DNA from: Candidatus Gastranaerophilales bacterium
Lineage (GTDB): Bacteria; Cyanobacteriota; Vampirovibrionia; Gastranaerophilales; Gastranaerophilaceae
Assembly: GCA_944324225.1 (NCBI GenBank)
Contig: CALUVL010000002.1
Location: 62,001 to 126,000 of the forward strand
Direction: 5' to 3'
DNA: 64,000 nt
Part shown: positions 47,958 through 56,738 of the stretch, in pieces
Layout: the number at the start of each line of letters is the position of its first letter
Numbering within the stretch: the stretch's first letter is position 1
The notes under the pieces: generated by a model
Told to the model about the DNA's origin: nothing
Database searches by the model: none
The model's input: only the letters and a program-made list of their open reading frames with translations
Translations under genes and position numbers: made by a program

Positions 47958-49745
47958 ATGTTAAAAAAGATTTTATATTCAATATGGCTGATGTTGTTTT
48001 GCATAGCTGTATTTTTCAGTCTCAAGAATGCAAATTTCAATACATTTATAGACATAGTTGAAAACAGAACATTTGATTTGCGCCAGAATATAATGATTAA
48101 CGCAAACACAAAGCAGCCAAACGAAGACATAGTGATTGTTGCAATAGATGAAGCAACTTATGAATATATACTTGATCATTACGGTGAATGGCCTCTTCCA
48201 AGGGATGTTTATGTAAAGCTTATTGATTATCTGGAAAAACTGAATCCGAAAATCATTGCATTTGACCTTATGTTTGTAAAATCAATGAAAAGCCCAGTGA
48301 ATGCTGATGAGGCTCTGATTAATGCAATGGCAAAATACAAAAATGTCTTTACGGCAATGAATCTTGACAATCAACCTGAAGATTTAAGAACACCTCCCGC
48401 ACTTCCGGAATCTTTAGCTGTAAATGTAACCAATTATTCAGACGTCAATTTTGACGACCTAACTTTCACAAACTGCAGAAGCATTCTTGAGGGAATTTTA
48501 AGGGTTACGGACAATATCGGCATGATAAACGTTTCAAGAGCTGATGACGGAATTTTAAGAAAAATGCCTTTATTTGTGAAATATCAGGACAAATATTATT
48601 CTCAGTTAGGTTTGAAAATTGCACTAGAGGCTATAAACCTGCAAGGAGAGGAAAAAATTAACACGAAAAATTTTGTGATTGATAAGGATGCAAATTTGGT
48701 ACTAGGTGAGCGTAAAATTTTTACTGACAAGGACGGCGGTGTTATTCTAAACTGGTATGGTCCAAACGGTGTCTATACTCAGGTTCCGATGTACAAGCTT
48801 ATAAAGGTCATAAACGGAGAAGCTACAGACAGCGGTTTTGATTTCAAAAATAAAATAGTATATTTTGGCACAACAGCATCGGCGCTTTTTGACATTAAAA
48901 CAACACCGACCGGCAAAACCGTTCCGGGGGTTGAAGTTCAGGCAACTTACCTTAATAACTTCCTTGATAACAATTTTATAGTAAAAGCAGACAAGGCGGT
49001 TACGGCATTCACGGGTATAATCCTTGCTTTGCTCACAGGATTTTGTATAATGAGAATATCTTCAGCGTTCACGGCCTCTTTTGCCTCAGTTTCGCTGTAT
49101 TTGATTTATATAATTGTTTCCTACTATATGATGAAATACTTTAACATTTGGCTTGAGGTAATTTATCCTCTTATGCTGGCACTTCTGGCATTTATCTCAG
49201 CATTTATAGTTAAGTATCTGATTAAATCAAGAGATTTTGAACAGCAGTATAAGCTTGCAACAACGGATGGACTTACGGAACTTTACAACCACAGATATTT
49301 TCAGGAACAAATGCTTATGATGGTTGAAAATGCAAAACGTTATAATAAAGAATTTTCGCTTATAATTCTGGACATTGACTACTTTAAAAAATTCAATGAC
49401 ACCTTCGGACACCAGGCAGGAGATGCTGTTTTAAGACAGGTTGCGCACACTTTGAAGAAAAATGTGCGTGCAACTGATATTGTATGCCGTTACGGCGGAG
49501 AAGAAATGAGCATAATTCTTCCAAATACCCCGAAAGACGAGGCTGCAAGCACTGCTCAAAAGATTTGCGACAGAGTTGCAAGCAACAAGTATAAACTTAA
49601 CAGTGATAAAGAAGGACAGGTAACCATAAGCCTTGGGGTTGCAACATTCCCGCATGACGGCTCTACCCCATCAGAAATTATAGATGCAGCCGACAAAAGG
49701 CTCTACACAGCCAAAAACAGCGGAAGAAACCGTGTCGGAGAATAA
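47958..49745 (+). CDS. CHASE2-GGDEF diguanylate cyclase
   Basis: A 595-residue membrane sensor that should make cyclic di-GMP. It has a membrane helix at 3-20, an extracytoplasmic CHASE2 domain (about 28-330, with IVIVAIDEATYEYI, PRDVYVKLIDYL, KIIAFDLMF and VYFGTTASALFDIKTTP), three membrane helices (about 345-420) and a GGDEF domain. The active-site motif is GGEEM (513-517) with the inhibitory RxxD (RATD) five residues before it. GGGAAG precedes the ATG. No phosphodiesterase or receptor is near. Confidence 0.93.
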   Translation: MLKKILYSIWLMLFCIAVFFSLKNANFNTFIDIVENRTFDLRQNIMINANTKQPNEDIVIVAIDEATYEYILDHYGEWPLPRDVYVKLIDYLEKLNPKIIAFDLMFVKSMKSPVNADEALINAMAKYKNVFTAMNLDNQPEDLRTPPALPESLAVNVTNYSDVNFDDLTFTNCRSILEGILRVTDNIGMINVSRADDGILRKMPLFVKYQDKYYSQLGLKIALEAINLQGEEKINTKNFVIDKDANLVLGERKIFTDKDGGVILNWYGPNGVYTQVPMYKLIKVINGEATDSGFDFKNKIVYFGTTASALFDIKTTPTGKTVPGVEVQATYLNNFLDNNFIVKADKAVTAFTGIILALLTGFCIMRISSAFTASFASVSLYLIYIIVSYYMMKYFNIWLEVIYPLMLALLAFISAFIVKYLIKSRDFEQQYKLATTDGLTELYNHRYFQEQMLMMVENAKRYNKEFSLIILDIDYFKKFNDTFGHQAGDAVLRQVAHTLKKNVRATDIVCRYGGEEMSIILPNTPKDEAASTAQKICDRVASNKYKLNSDKEGQVTISLGVATFPHDGSTPSEIIDAADKRLYTAKNSGRNRVGE

Positions 49746-49786
49746 TTTTTCGCAATTATCCCCTGTGACGTAAATATCAGATTCAT

Positions 49787-49826
49787 TGCTTCGCGCAGGA
49801 TGACATTAGAATTACATAAATGTCAT
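49787..49826. repeat. REP-like sequence with inverted repeat
   Basis: GCTTCGCGCAGGATGAC is related to the palindrome at 19743-19792. ATGACATT (49800-49807) and AATGTCAT (49819-49826) form an 8-bp dyad. It lies between convergent genes. Confidence 0.45.
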
Positions 49827-49842
49827 ACTAGGTTTCCTATCA

Positions 49843-49882
49843 AAACCCAAAGCCCCGAAAATAGTTTCAGGGCTTTGGGTTT
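49843..49882. terminator. Strong bidirectional terminator
   Basis: AAACCCAAAGCCC (49843-49855) pairs with GGGCTTTGGGTTT (49870-49882), and inside GAAA/TTTC extends the stem past one mismatch. It lies between the convergent diguanylate cyclase and the exported-protein gene. Confidence 0.85.
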
Positions 49883-49906
49883 ACTAATTTATAATTCAAA
49901 TTTTGT

Positions 49907-50593
49907 TTAAATAACAGGAACATCAACAGGGTCAACAAGGATTACATGCAAAACAGCACCTGTATTCAAATCAACTTCTGCGCCTTTTCTTATCATATCA
50001 GCAATTGTGTCATACACAAAGAAACCAGCACTTCCGACAGCACCTCCGACAGCGCAAACCGGAACAGTAATAATTCTAAAGTAACCGCCGGCCGGATCTT
50101 CAAACGTTTCGTTTCCCCAATTTACGGCAGTTCTTGTAATATCACCGCTTTTTTTCATCGTTTTTCTGAAAGCATCGCCAAAGCCGCTTCCGTTCTGGAT
50201 TCCGCCGTCCATCGTCAAGTCTTCACGCCCGACAACAGATAAGGAAAGCGGTAGTTGGCGTCCGTTTGGAGTAACAACGTGATCAAAATCCAGATACAAA
50301 ATAGCACCTTTTGACATTCTTTCGGGAGGAACAATCTTGCTTATTCTGCCTCTGACAAGCGAACCTGACGGCAAAATCACATCCTCTCCGACACTCTGAT
50401 CGCCCGAAATCACCGCAGAAAATTCTCCGCCAGCACGTCCTGAAACTGTTGTTACGGGAGTTAACAATTCAAGCGTAAACTTTGTTCCTGCAGGAATTCT
50501 TTTCGTTTTTGCATTGGCGCTGAATGGCCCGGCAAACGCAGTTCCTGCCAATATCAAAAGTGCAAATATTAAAGACATTATTTTTATTTTCAT
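49907..50593 (-). CDS. Exported protein of unknown function
   Basis: The protein has 228 residues from ATG 50593 (AAGGAG upstream). A signal peptide of about 22 residues ends in AFA. The mature part includes RIPAGTKFTLELLTPVTT, a strand-rich region with LPSGSLVRGRISKIVPPERMSKGAILYLDFDHV, a glycine- and basic-rich middle, then a hydrophobic segment (about 180-205, PVCAVGGAVGSAGFFVYDTI). It recalls the C-terminal domain of the SLH protein at 34945. Probably periplasmic or envelope-associated. Confidence 0.7.
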   Translation of the reverse strand: MKIKIMSLIFALLILAGTAFAGPFSANAKTKRIPAGTKFTLELLTPVTTVSGRAGGEFSAVISGDQSVGEDVILPSGSLVRGRISKIVPPERMSKGAILYLDFDHVVTPNGRQLPLSLSVVGREDLTMDGGIQNGSGFGDAFRKTMKKSGDITRTAVNWGNETFEDPAGGYFRIITVPVCAVGGAVGSAGFFVYDTIADMIRKGAEVDLNTGAVLHVILVDPVDVPVI

Positions 50594-50675
50594 TAAAATA
50601 CTCCTTCTCTTCTTTAAATGTATTTTAATCTTTTTATTACAAAAAAGCAATATCTCTATGTATATTATTAAAAAG

Positions 50676-50704
50676 TTGAAAATTATACTGCAAATTGGTA
50701 TTAT
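50676..50704 (+). promoter_or_regulatory. Leaderless promoter of the second TPR gene
   Basis: TTGAAA (50676-50681), exactly 17 bases, then TATTAT (50699-50704) preceded by TGG. Six bases later comes the ATG, so +1 is the start codon. It is the clearest example of this promoter type in the window. Confidence 0.75.
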
Positions 50705-50710
50705 GTATTT

Positions 50711-51634
50711 ATGTCAAAGGCTGAAAAAATAGAAGAACTTCAAAATATTCTATCTCAAGACAGTTCAAACCTGAGCGCCCGCCGTAAACTTGCAATTTTG
50801 CTGCTGGATTCTGGGTATGCAGATGAAGCTCTTTTGCACCTGCTTTATCTGTCAAAAGCAACCCCTGACGACAGCGGAATTTTTTACAATCTCGGGATTG
50901 CCTGCGAAAAATTGAAAAAATACCCTGAAGCAAAAGAAGCTTACGAAAAAGCAATAGAACTTTCCCCTGAAGAGCTTGATGCCGCATATAACCTCGGGCT
51001 TGTGCTTACGGAACTTCAAGATTACGACAGCGCAATAGAATGCTTCAACAAAGTTCTTGCAAAAGACCCGAAGGACTCAAACTCTTACTTTAACCTCGGG
51101 ATTTGTTATCTGAAAAAAGATGATCAGGTAAATGCTTTAATGAATTTTCAAAGCACTATCGAACTAAATGATGAAGATATTTATGCGCACTTTTATATAG
51201 GCAATATTTATAAAGATATGGGAGAAATTGAAACAGCCTTTGCAGAATTTAATAAAGTTCTGGAACTTTCACCTGATTACAGCTGGGCATATTACAATCT
51301 GGCGGTTATTTTCTGGGAATGCGGGCAGGCGCAGGATGCAGTCAATTGTCTGGAAAAAACTATTGAATTAAACCCGAAAGATGTTGATGCATATATAACC
51401 TATGCCAAAATACTGTCAGCCCACGAACAATACGAAAACGCCGAAGCTAAAATTCTGGAAGCAATACAAAACTGCGGAAACAACGGCAATTTATTTTACA
51501 TTATGGCGCAAATTCAAAAACATCTTCAAAACAGGGACGAAAGCCTTAAATACTTTAACCTTGCGCTTGAAAACAGTGGAACTTTAAACACTGATATTAA
51601 GTTTGTAAACAGAGAAATTCAAACCCTCGGTTAA
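50711..51634 (+). CDS. TPR-repeat protein (307 aa)
   Basis: This protein is built of about eight tetratricopeptide repeats (SGIFYNLGIACEKLKKYPEAKEAYEKAIEL and similar), with no signal peptide and no other domain. It is probably an adaptor. No ribosome binding site precedes it; the promoter places transcription start on the ATG. proS follows 69 bases downstream with its own ribosome binding site. Confidence 0.88.
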   Translation: MSKAEKIEELQNILSQDSSNLSARRKLAILLLDSGYADEALLHLLYLSKATPDDSGIFYNLGIACEKLKKYPEAKEAYEKAIELSPEELDAAYNLGLVLTELQDYDSAIECFNKVLAKDPKDSNSYFNLGICYLKKDDQVNALMNFQSTIELNDEDIYAHFYIGNIYKDMGEIETAFAEFNKVLELSPDYSWAYYNLAVIFWECGQAQDAVNCLEKTIELNPKDVDAYITYAKILSAHEQYENAEAKILEAIQNCGNNGNLFYIMAQIQKHLQNRDESLKYFNLALENSGTLNTDIKFVNREIQTLG

Positions 51635-51703
51635 TCTAATGTTTTTTTCATGCTAAAATAAAACAGCAGAAAAAGATTAAAAAAAGAGGGTTTAGAATAA
51701 ATT

Positions 51704-53443
51704 ATGAAAATGTCAAAAATGTTTGTACAAACTTTAAGAGAGTTTCCTTCAGATGCGGAAGTTGTATCGCACAAAATGCTCGGGCGTGCAGGTTTTATCA
51801 AAAAGCTAGCCCCGGGGGTTTACACCTATATGCCTCTTATGTGGAGGGTTTTGAAAAAAGTTGAGAATATAGTCAGAGAAGAAATGGACAGAGCCGGAGC
51901 ACAAGAACTTCTTATGCCTTTTGTTCAGCCAAAAGAATTATGGGAAGAATCCGGCAGATGGGAAGTTTACGGCAAAGAACTTATGCGTCTTAAAGACCGT
52001 CACGACAGAGATATGTGCCTCGGTCCGACTCATGAAGAAATCATAACTTCAGTTGCCCGTGACGCTCTGAAATCTTACAAACAACTGCCAGTCAATCTTT
52101 ATCAAATCCAGTCGAAATTCAGAGATGAGATAAGACCCCGCTACGGACTTTTAAGAGGCAGAGAATTCATTATGAAAGATGCTTACAGTTTTGATATTGA
52201 TGAAGCGGGGTTGGATAAAGAATACGAAAATATGGCACAGGCTTACAAAAGAATTTTTGAAAGATGCGGACTTGAAACTAAAATGGTTCAATCTGACTCT
52301 GGTGCAATCGGCGGAAGCGTTTCTCATGAATTTATGGTAATCACCGACACGGATGCAGGTGAAAATGACGTTTTCTACTGTAATGATTGCAATTACAGTG
52401 CGAACTCAAACCACGCAATATCTAAATTGCAGCCGGCAGTAGTTGACGGAAAAGAATATTTCAAAGAAAAGAAGGTTCTTGATACTCCAAATACGCACAC
52501 AATTGAAGAATTGTGCGAATTTTTAAATATTCCGGCAACCTTAATTTTAAAATCCCTTGTTTATATTATTGATAAAAAGCCTGTAATTGCGCTTATCCGT
52601 GCTGATAAAACAGTTGAAGAAACCAAACTTATGAATGCGGCAGGCGGAATTGAAATCAGAATCGCAACAGCCGGAGAAATAGCAGAATTAATGCAGGAGA
52701 AAGGGTTTACTGCAGAACCCGGTTTCATAGGTCCGAATGGTATGACAGGGATTAAAATCATAGCTGACGAAACTGTTTATGATATGAAAAATTTTGTCGT
52801 AGGTATAAACGAAACAGACAAACACCTTGTTGGGGCAAACCTTGAAGATGTTTTGCCCTCAGATGTTATAAAAGCAGACATCCGCCTTGTTGAAAGAGGA
52901 GAACTCTGTCCTGAATGTGGAAAACCGCTTTTCGTAACCAAAGGAATAGAAGTTGGAAACATCTTCAAACTAGGAACAAAATATTCAAAACCGATGAATG
53001 CTGTCTATACAGATGAAAACGGCCAAACTCATCCGTATATTATGGGATGTTACGGAATAGGAATTTCAAGAACAGCCGCTGCCGCTGTAGAAGCTCATCA
53101 TGATGAACACGGAATTAAATGGCCGCTTGCAATTGCGCCTTATCAGGCTGTTATTGTGCCGGTTAATATTCTTGATAAACAGCAGATGGAAGTTGCTGAA
53201 AATATTTACGCTGAACTTAAATCCTCAGGTGTTGAAGTTGTTCTGGATGACAGAGATGAGCGTGCTGGGGTTAAATTTAAAGATGCCGACCTTATTGGAT
53301 TCCCTTATAGAATTACAGCAGGAAAAACTCTTTCTGAAGGCCTTGTTGAATGCAAAATAAGAGCCACTGATGAAGTTTTAAAACTTACACCTGCTGAAGC
53401 TGTCAAACTGGTTAAAGAAGCTGTTGAAAAACTTGAAAAATAA
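51704..53443 (+). CDS. proS: Proline-tRNA ligase, bacterial type
   Basis: It charges tRNA-Pro. The 579-residue protein is a class II synthetase with motif 1 near 35-70 (KLAPGVYTYMPLMWRVLKKVENIVREEM), motif 2 in RDEIRPRYGLLRGREFIMKDAYSFD, an editing INS domain (about 220-400), motif 3 GCYGIGISRTAAA and a C-terminal anticodon domain. AGAGGG lies before the ATG. The tRNA-Pro gene that hosts the island is a substrate. Confidence 0.97.
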   Translation: MKMSKMFVQTLREFPSDAEVVSHKMLGRAGFIKKLAPGVYTYMPLMWRVLKKVENIVREEMDRAGAQELLMPFVQPKELWEESGRWEVYGKELMRLKDRHDRDMCLGPTHEEIITSVARDALKSYKQLPVNLYQIQSKFRDEIRPRYGLLRGREFIMKDAYSFDIDEAGLDKEYENMAQAYKRIFERCGLETKMVQSDSGAIGGSVSHEFMVITDTDAGENDVFYCNDCNYSANSNHAISKLQPAVVDGKEYFKEKKVLDTPNTHTIEELCEFLNIPATLILKSLVYIIDKKPVIALIRADKTVEETKLMNAAGGIEIRIATAGEIAELMQEKGFTAEPGFIGPNGMTGIKIIADETVYDMKNFVVGINETDKHLVGANLEDVLPSDVIKADIRLVERGELCPECGKPLFVTKGIEVGNIFKLGTKYSKPMNAVYTDENGQTHPYIMGCYGIGISRTAAAAVEAHHDEHGIKWPLAIAPYQAVIVPVNILDKQQMEVAENIYAELKSSGVEVVLDDRDERAGVKFKDADLIGFPYRITAGKTLSEGLVECKIRATDEVLKLTPAEAVKLVKEAVEKLEK

Positions 53444-53445
53444 AA

Positions 53446-53868
53446 TCAGTTTGCTTTTTTAACTCTGAATGCAAAATATTTGAATAGGACATAAGTAAGC
53501 ACAGATACTGAAAATATAGACAGTATCTGTGCTATATATACGTTTAAATTGCAATCTTTGACGAGAACTTCAAGTATCAGGGCATTTAAAAGATAACTAA
53601 TAAGCCACGTTGTGCAGCATTTGAGATATTCTCTAATCCAGTTACCTTTTGTGCGGAAAACAAACATTTTCTGATTAGTAAAAGAAAAGAAAGATGATAT
53701 TATCCACTGTAAAGCCGCACAAATTTGATAATACTTATCTCCTATAAGCAAAGCCGCCAGTATAAAAATAATATAAGAAATACATGCATTCACCCCACCT
53801 ATAATTAAAAACCTGATTTTATCGGGGATTTTGAACCAATTTTCATACAATACTTTTGATTTAGTCAT
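53446..53868 (-). CDS. GtrA-family membrane protein
   Basis: A 140-residue protein with four membrane helices (about 18-36, 45-60, 78-100, 108-128) and the GtrA signature RFLIIGGVNACISYIIF and SFFSFTNQKMFVFR. Such proteins help move lipid-linked sugars across the membrane. The ATG lies one base after the gatD stop, so the two are translated in tandem. No partner glycosyltransferase is close. Confidence 0.85.
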   Translation of the reverse strand: MTKSKVLYENWFKIPDKIRFLIIGGVNACISYIIFILAALLIGDKYYQICAALQWIISSFFSFTNQKMFVFRTKGNWIREYLKCCTTWLISYLLNALILEVLVKDCNLNVYIAQILSIFSVSVLTYVLFKYFAFRVKKAN

Positions 53869-53869
53869 A

Positions 53870-54601
53870 CTAATAATCTTTTCCAACAACAGCCCTGTGT
53901 GCGATATATTCAAGTTTATCGTCTAATACTGCCAGCTCAATTTCATCGTGATACCGGTTTTCCAGTGCAAGCTTTATCAAATAATCCGCTAAATGAGGAT
54001 TTTTAGGCAGTAAAGAACCGTGAAGATATGTTCCAAAAACATTTTTAAATCGTGCTCCTTCCGTATTATCCTGACCATTGTTGCCGTTTCCGACTGTAAG
54101 TATTGCAAGAGGTTTTGTATTACCTTGAATATATGTAAGCCCTGAATGGTTTTCAAATCCTACAAGTGTTGAAGGCTTTAAAAACGCAGTACATGCAGTC
54201 ACGTTTCCAATGAACCGCTTTTTGCCGGCTACTGTATAAGCGTCTATAAGGCTTGTGCCTAAAAGTTTTTCGCCCTCAAACGGCTGATAATAATGTCCGA
54301 AAAGCTGATATCCGCCGCAAATTCCTAAAAATACAGCACCCTCATTTCTTTTTTCGATTAAAAAATCCTTTTGTTCATACAAATATTTTGCGACTTCGGT
54401 TTGCTCCTTGTCCTGCCCCCCGCCTATAAAATACAAATCACATGGTGGAATTTTATCTCCCGGATTGATTTCATTATAGTCAAACTCTATACCTCTCCAT
54501 TTGGTACGCATTTTGAGAGAAATAATATTTCCCATATCTCCATAAAGGTTCAGTTGTTTAGGGTAAAGATGCCCGACTGAAATTTTAAGCTCTTTATTCA
54601 T
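53870..54601 (-). CDS. CobB/CobQ-like glutamine amidotransferase, GatD type
   Basis: It supplies ammonia from glutamine. In Gram-positives GatD works with MurT to amidate the D-glutamate of lipid II. The 243-residue protein matches GatD: VGHLYPKQLNLYGDMGNII at the start, nucleophile C95 in FLGICGGYQL, and H194 in GTYLHGSLLPKNPHLAD. No murT is adjacent: the upstream neighbour is tatD on the other strand. TGCTATAAT ends six bases before the ATG, so the mRNA should be leaderless. gtrA follows. Confidence 0.87.
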   Translation of the reverse strand: MNKELKISVGHLYPKQLNLYGDMGNIISLKMRTKWRGIEFDYNEINPGDKIPPCDLYFIGGGQDKEQTEVAKYLYEQKDFLIEKRNEGAVFLGICGGYQLFGHYYQPFEGEKLLGTSLIDAYTVAGKKRFIGNVTACTAFLKPSTLVGFENHSGLTYIQGNTKPLAILTVGNGNNGQDNTEGARFKNVFGTYLHGSLLPKNPHLADYLIKLALENRYHDEIELAVLDDKLEYIAHRAVVGKDY

Positions 54602-54607
54602 ATTTTA

Positions 54608-54638
54608 ATTATAGCATAAAACCGTTTCGTGGTATAAT
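54608..54638. promoter_or_regulatory. Two back-to-back leaderless promoters (gatD and tatD)
   Basis: On the minus strand TGCTATAAT (-10 at 54613-54608) ends six bases before the gatD ATG at 54601. On the plus strand TGGTATAAT (-10 at 54633-54638) ends seven bases before the tatD ATG at 54646. Both genes are served from a 44-base gap. Confidence 0.65.
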
Positions 54639-54645
54639 TCGTAAT

Positions 54646-55419
54646 ATGAACAAAACATATTTAATTGATACACACACGCACATAAATATGATTGAAGGAC
54701 TTCCTGAAACAGAAATTCTGAAAGAAGCTGAAGCTAATAATGTTAAAAAGATAGTTGTTCCGGCATCTTGTGCGGGCGACATCGATAAGGTTTATGAATT
54801 ATCTCAAAAGTATGAAAATATTTACTGTTATCTTGGGATTCATCCCTCAGAAGCCAAAGATTGGAACGACGTCATTGAAAACAAAATTAAAACACTGGCA
54901 CAATCTTCGGCTAAAGTAGCCGGCATCGGAGAAATCGGCCTTGACTATTATTGGGACAAAAGTTTTGTTGATTTACAAAAAGAAGTTTTCATTAAACAAA
55001 TTGAACTTGCAAATGAATTAAATTTGCCCATGAACATTCATGACAGAGATGCGCATAAGGATACTTTTGATATTTTGAAGGCGTATAATAAAAATTCAAA
55101 AGTTATAATGCACTGTTTTTCAGGAAGCCCAGAATTTGCGGTAGAATGCCTAAAAGAAGGCTGGTATATCGCTCTTGGTGGAGTTGTAACCTTTAAAAAT
55201 GCAAAGAAAATGAAGGATGTTGCTGAAGTTGTTCCACTTGAAAGGTTGCTTATTGAAACAGATGCGCCATATCTCACGCCAGTCCCACACAGAGGAGAAG
55301 AAAATCAGCCGGCATATGTAAAATTTGTCGCAGAAGAAATTTCACGATTAAAAGCCGTTACTTTTGAAGAGGTGGCTCTGGCAACAACACAAAATGCTCA
55401 AAATATTTTAGGTATATAA
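54646..55419 (+). CDS. TatD-family metal-dependent DNase
   Basis: A TIM-barrel hydrolase of 257 residues. Metal ligands are visible in DTHTHINM (8-15), GEIGLDYYWDK, NIHDRDAH, MHCFSGSPE and IETDAPYLTP. TatD-type enzymes have 3'-5' exonuclease and tRNA or DNA repair-related activities. The ATG lies at the expected transcription start. tlyA follows 36 bases on. Confidence 0.93.
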   Translation: MNKTYLIDTHTHINMIEGLPETEILKEAEANNVKKIVVPASCAGDIDKVYELSQKYENIYCYLGIHPSEAKDWNDVIENKIKTLAQSSAKVAGIGEIGLDYYWDKSFVDLQKEVFIKQIELANELNLPMNIHDRDAHKDTFDILKAYNKNSKVIMHCFSGSPEFAVECLKEGWYIALGGVVTFKNAKKMKDVAEVVPLERLLIETDAPYLTPVPHRGEENQPAYVKFVAEEISRLKAVTFEEVALATTQNAQNILGI

Positions 55420-55420
55420 T

Positions 55421-55449
55421 TTGATTTTAGCTTGTGTCTTTGATAGCCT
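55421..55449 (+). promoter_or_regulatory. Probable leaderless promoter of tlyA
   Basis: TTGATT (55421-55426), 17 bases, TAGCCT (55444-55449) preceded by TGA; the ATG comes six bases later. TAGCCT is a weak -10, but the same hexamer, spacing and TGn precede the gene at 63125. Confidence 0.45.
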
Positions 55450-55455
55450 GATTGT

Positions 55456-56268
55456 ATGAAGGAAAGACTGGATAAATATTTAACTGATTTAGGCTATTTT
55501 GAAACCAAAAGCAAAGCAGCAGCAGCGATTCTTGCCGGACATCTAAAAATCGATGATGAGTACATTACAAAAGCTGGATTTCAGATTAATCCAGCAAAAG
55601 ATTATGAAATAACTGTAAAATCAATGCCCTATGTGTCCAGAGGAGGCTTCAAACTGCAAAAAGCACTGGAAACTTTTAATGTTGACGTTGCTGGCAGGAT
55701 TTGCCTTGATGCAGGAGCGTCAACAGGAGGTTTTACGGACTGTCTTTTACAGCACGGAGCAAAGTTTGTATATGCAGCGGATGTCGGATACGGGCAGCTT
55801 GACTGGAAAATCAGGTCTGATAAAAGAGTTAAAGTTATAGAAAGAACAAACCTTAAGAACTGCGAATTTTCTGAAATTTACGCAAAAAATGAACCTGTTG
55901 CGGATCTTCTGGTGAGTGATTTATCTTTCATTTCACTTACAAAAGTTCTTGAAAATCTGAAAAAACTACTTGCGCCGGAATTTCACGAAATGATTTTGCT
56001 TATAAAACCCCAGTTTGAAGCAGGCAAAGATTTGGTCGAAAAAGGCGGTGTCGTCAGAAATAAAAAAGTTCACGCTGACGTTATTCTTAAAGTTATTGAA
56101 AAGGCGCAAGAATTAGATTACGGTATCAAAGATTTGACGTATTCTTCAATTAAGGGGCCTTCGGGTAATATAGAGTATCTTTTATGGATTACAACCCAAA
56201 AAGTGGATGAATTTGATAGTGCAAAAATTCCGCAAATTGTTGATACAGCATTTGAAACGCTTAATTAA
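55456..56268 (+). CDS. tlyA: TlyA-family rRNA methyltransferase/hemolysin-like protein
   Basis: It methylates ribose 2' hydroxyls of rRNA cytidines in characterised members. The 270-residue protein has an N-terminal S4 domain (1-60), YVSRGGFKLQKALETF, SAM-binding DAGASTGGFTDCLL, ADVGYGQLDW, SDLSFISL and LIKPQFEAGK, the complete TlyA pattern with the K-D-K catalytic set. There is no ribosome binding site. Confidence 0.93.
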   Translation: MKERLDKYLTDLGYFETKSKAAAAILAGHLKIDDEYITKAGFQINPAKDYEITVKSMPYVSRGGFKLQKALETFNVDVAGRICLDAGASTGGFTDCLLQHGAKFVYAADVGYGQLDWKIRSDKRVKVIERTNLKNCEFSEIYAKNEPVADLLVSDLSFISLTKVLENLKKLLAPEFHEMILLIKPQFEAGKDLVEKGGVVRNKKVHADVILKVIEKAQELDYGIKDLTYSSIKGPSGNIEYLLWITTQKVDEFDSAKIPQIVDTAFETLN

Positions 56269-56738
56269 CCGCCTTTTGGAATATTTTGCAGGTGTTCATT
56301 TGCATTAACTTCAATATATTTGTACATATTCAGCACAATACCGGGCGCAAAGAAGTAATTGTTATTCGCAGGTGTAATTTTTAGCATTGAGCGGTACTTA
56401 TCAATAGAAATAACACTTGCAAGAAATTCTTTTCCAACAGCAGTAAATAAAATATATCCTGTTTTTGACTGAATTTCTTTTATCTCAAATCTGTTTGCAT
56501 TTACTGCTGCCAGTGTCAAATAAAATAATCTGTCACTGTTCATAGCAAATGTTTTTGTGCACATTTCAAACGAAACATTTTGAGGGGTAACAAGTGTGCT
56601 TAAACTTGCTGAAGGTTCGCCTGAAGTGATTGATGTATTCTCTGTTGCTTCGCCCTGTATAACTTCTGCTGAAACAGGATATATACCGGCTGTTAAAAGA
56701 ATTAATGCTGTTATTAAATATTTTTTTATTCTTTCCAT
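56265..56738 (-). CDS. Exported protein of unknown function
   Basis: A 157-residue protein with a signal peptide (1-25) with likely cleavage after VSA, then a threonine- and serine-rich linker and a domain with NSDRLFYLTLAAVNANRFEIKEIQSKTGYILF, of mixed alpha-beta type. Its ATG lies inside the end of polA (13-base overlap) with AGGTG six to ten bases upstream, so it is coupled to polA translation. No family was recognised. It probably resides in the periplasm. Confidence 0.7.
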   Translation of the reverse strand: MERIKKYLITALILLTAGIYPVSAEVIQGEATENTSITSGEPSASLSTLVTPQNVSFEMCTKTFAMNSDRLFYLTLAAVNANRFEIKEIQSKTGYILFTAVGKEFLASVISIDKYRSMLKITPANNNYFFAPGIVLNMYKYIEVNANEHLQNIPKGG

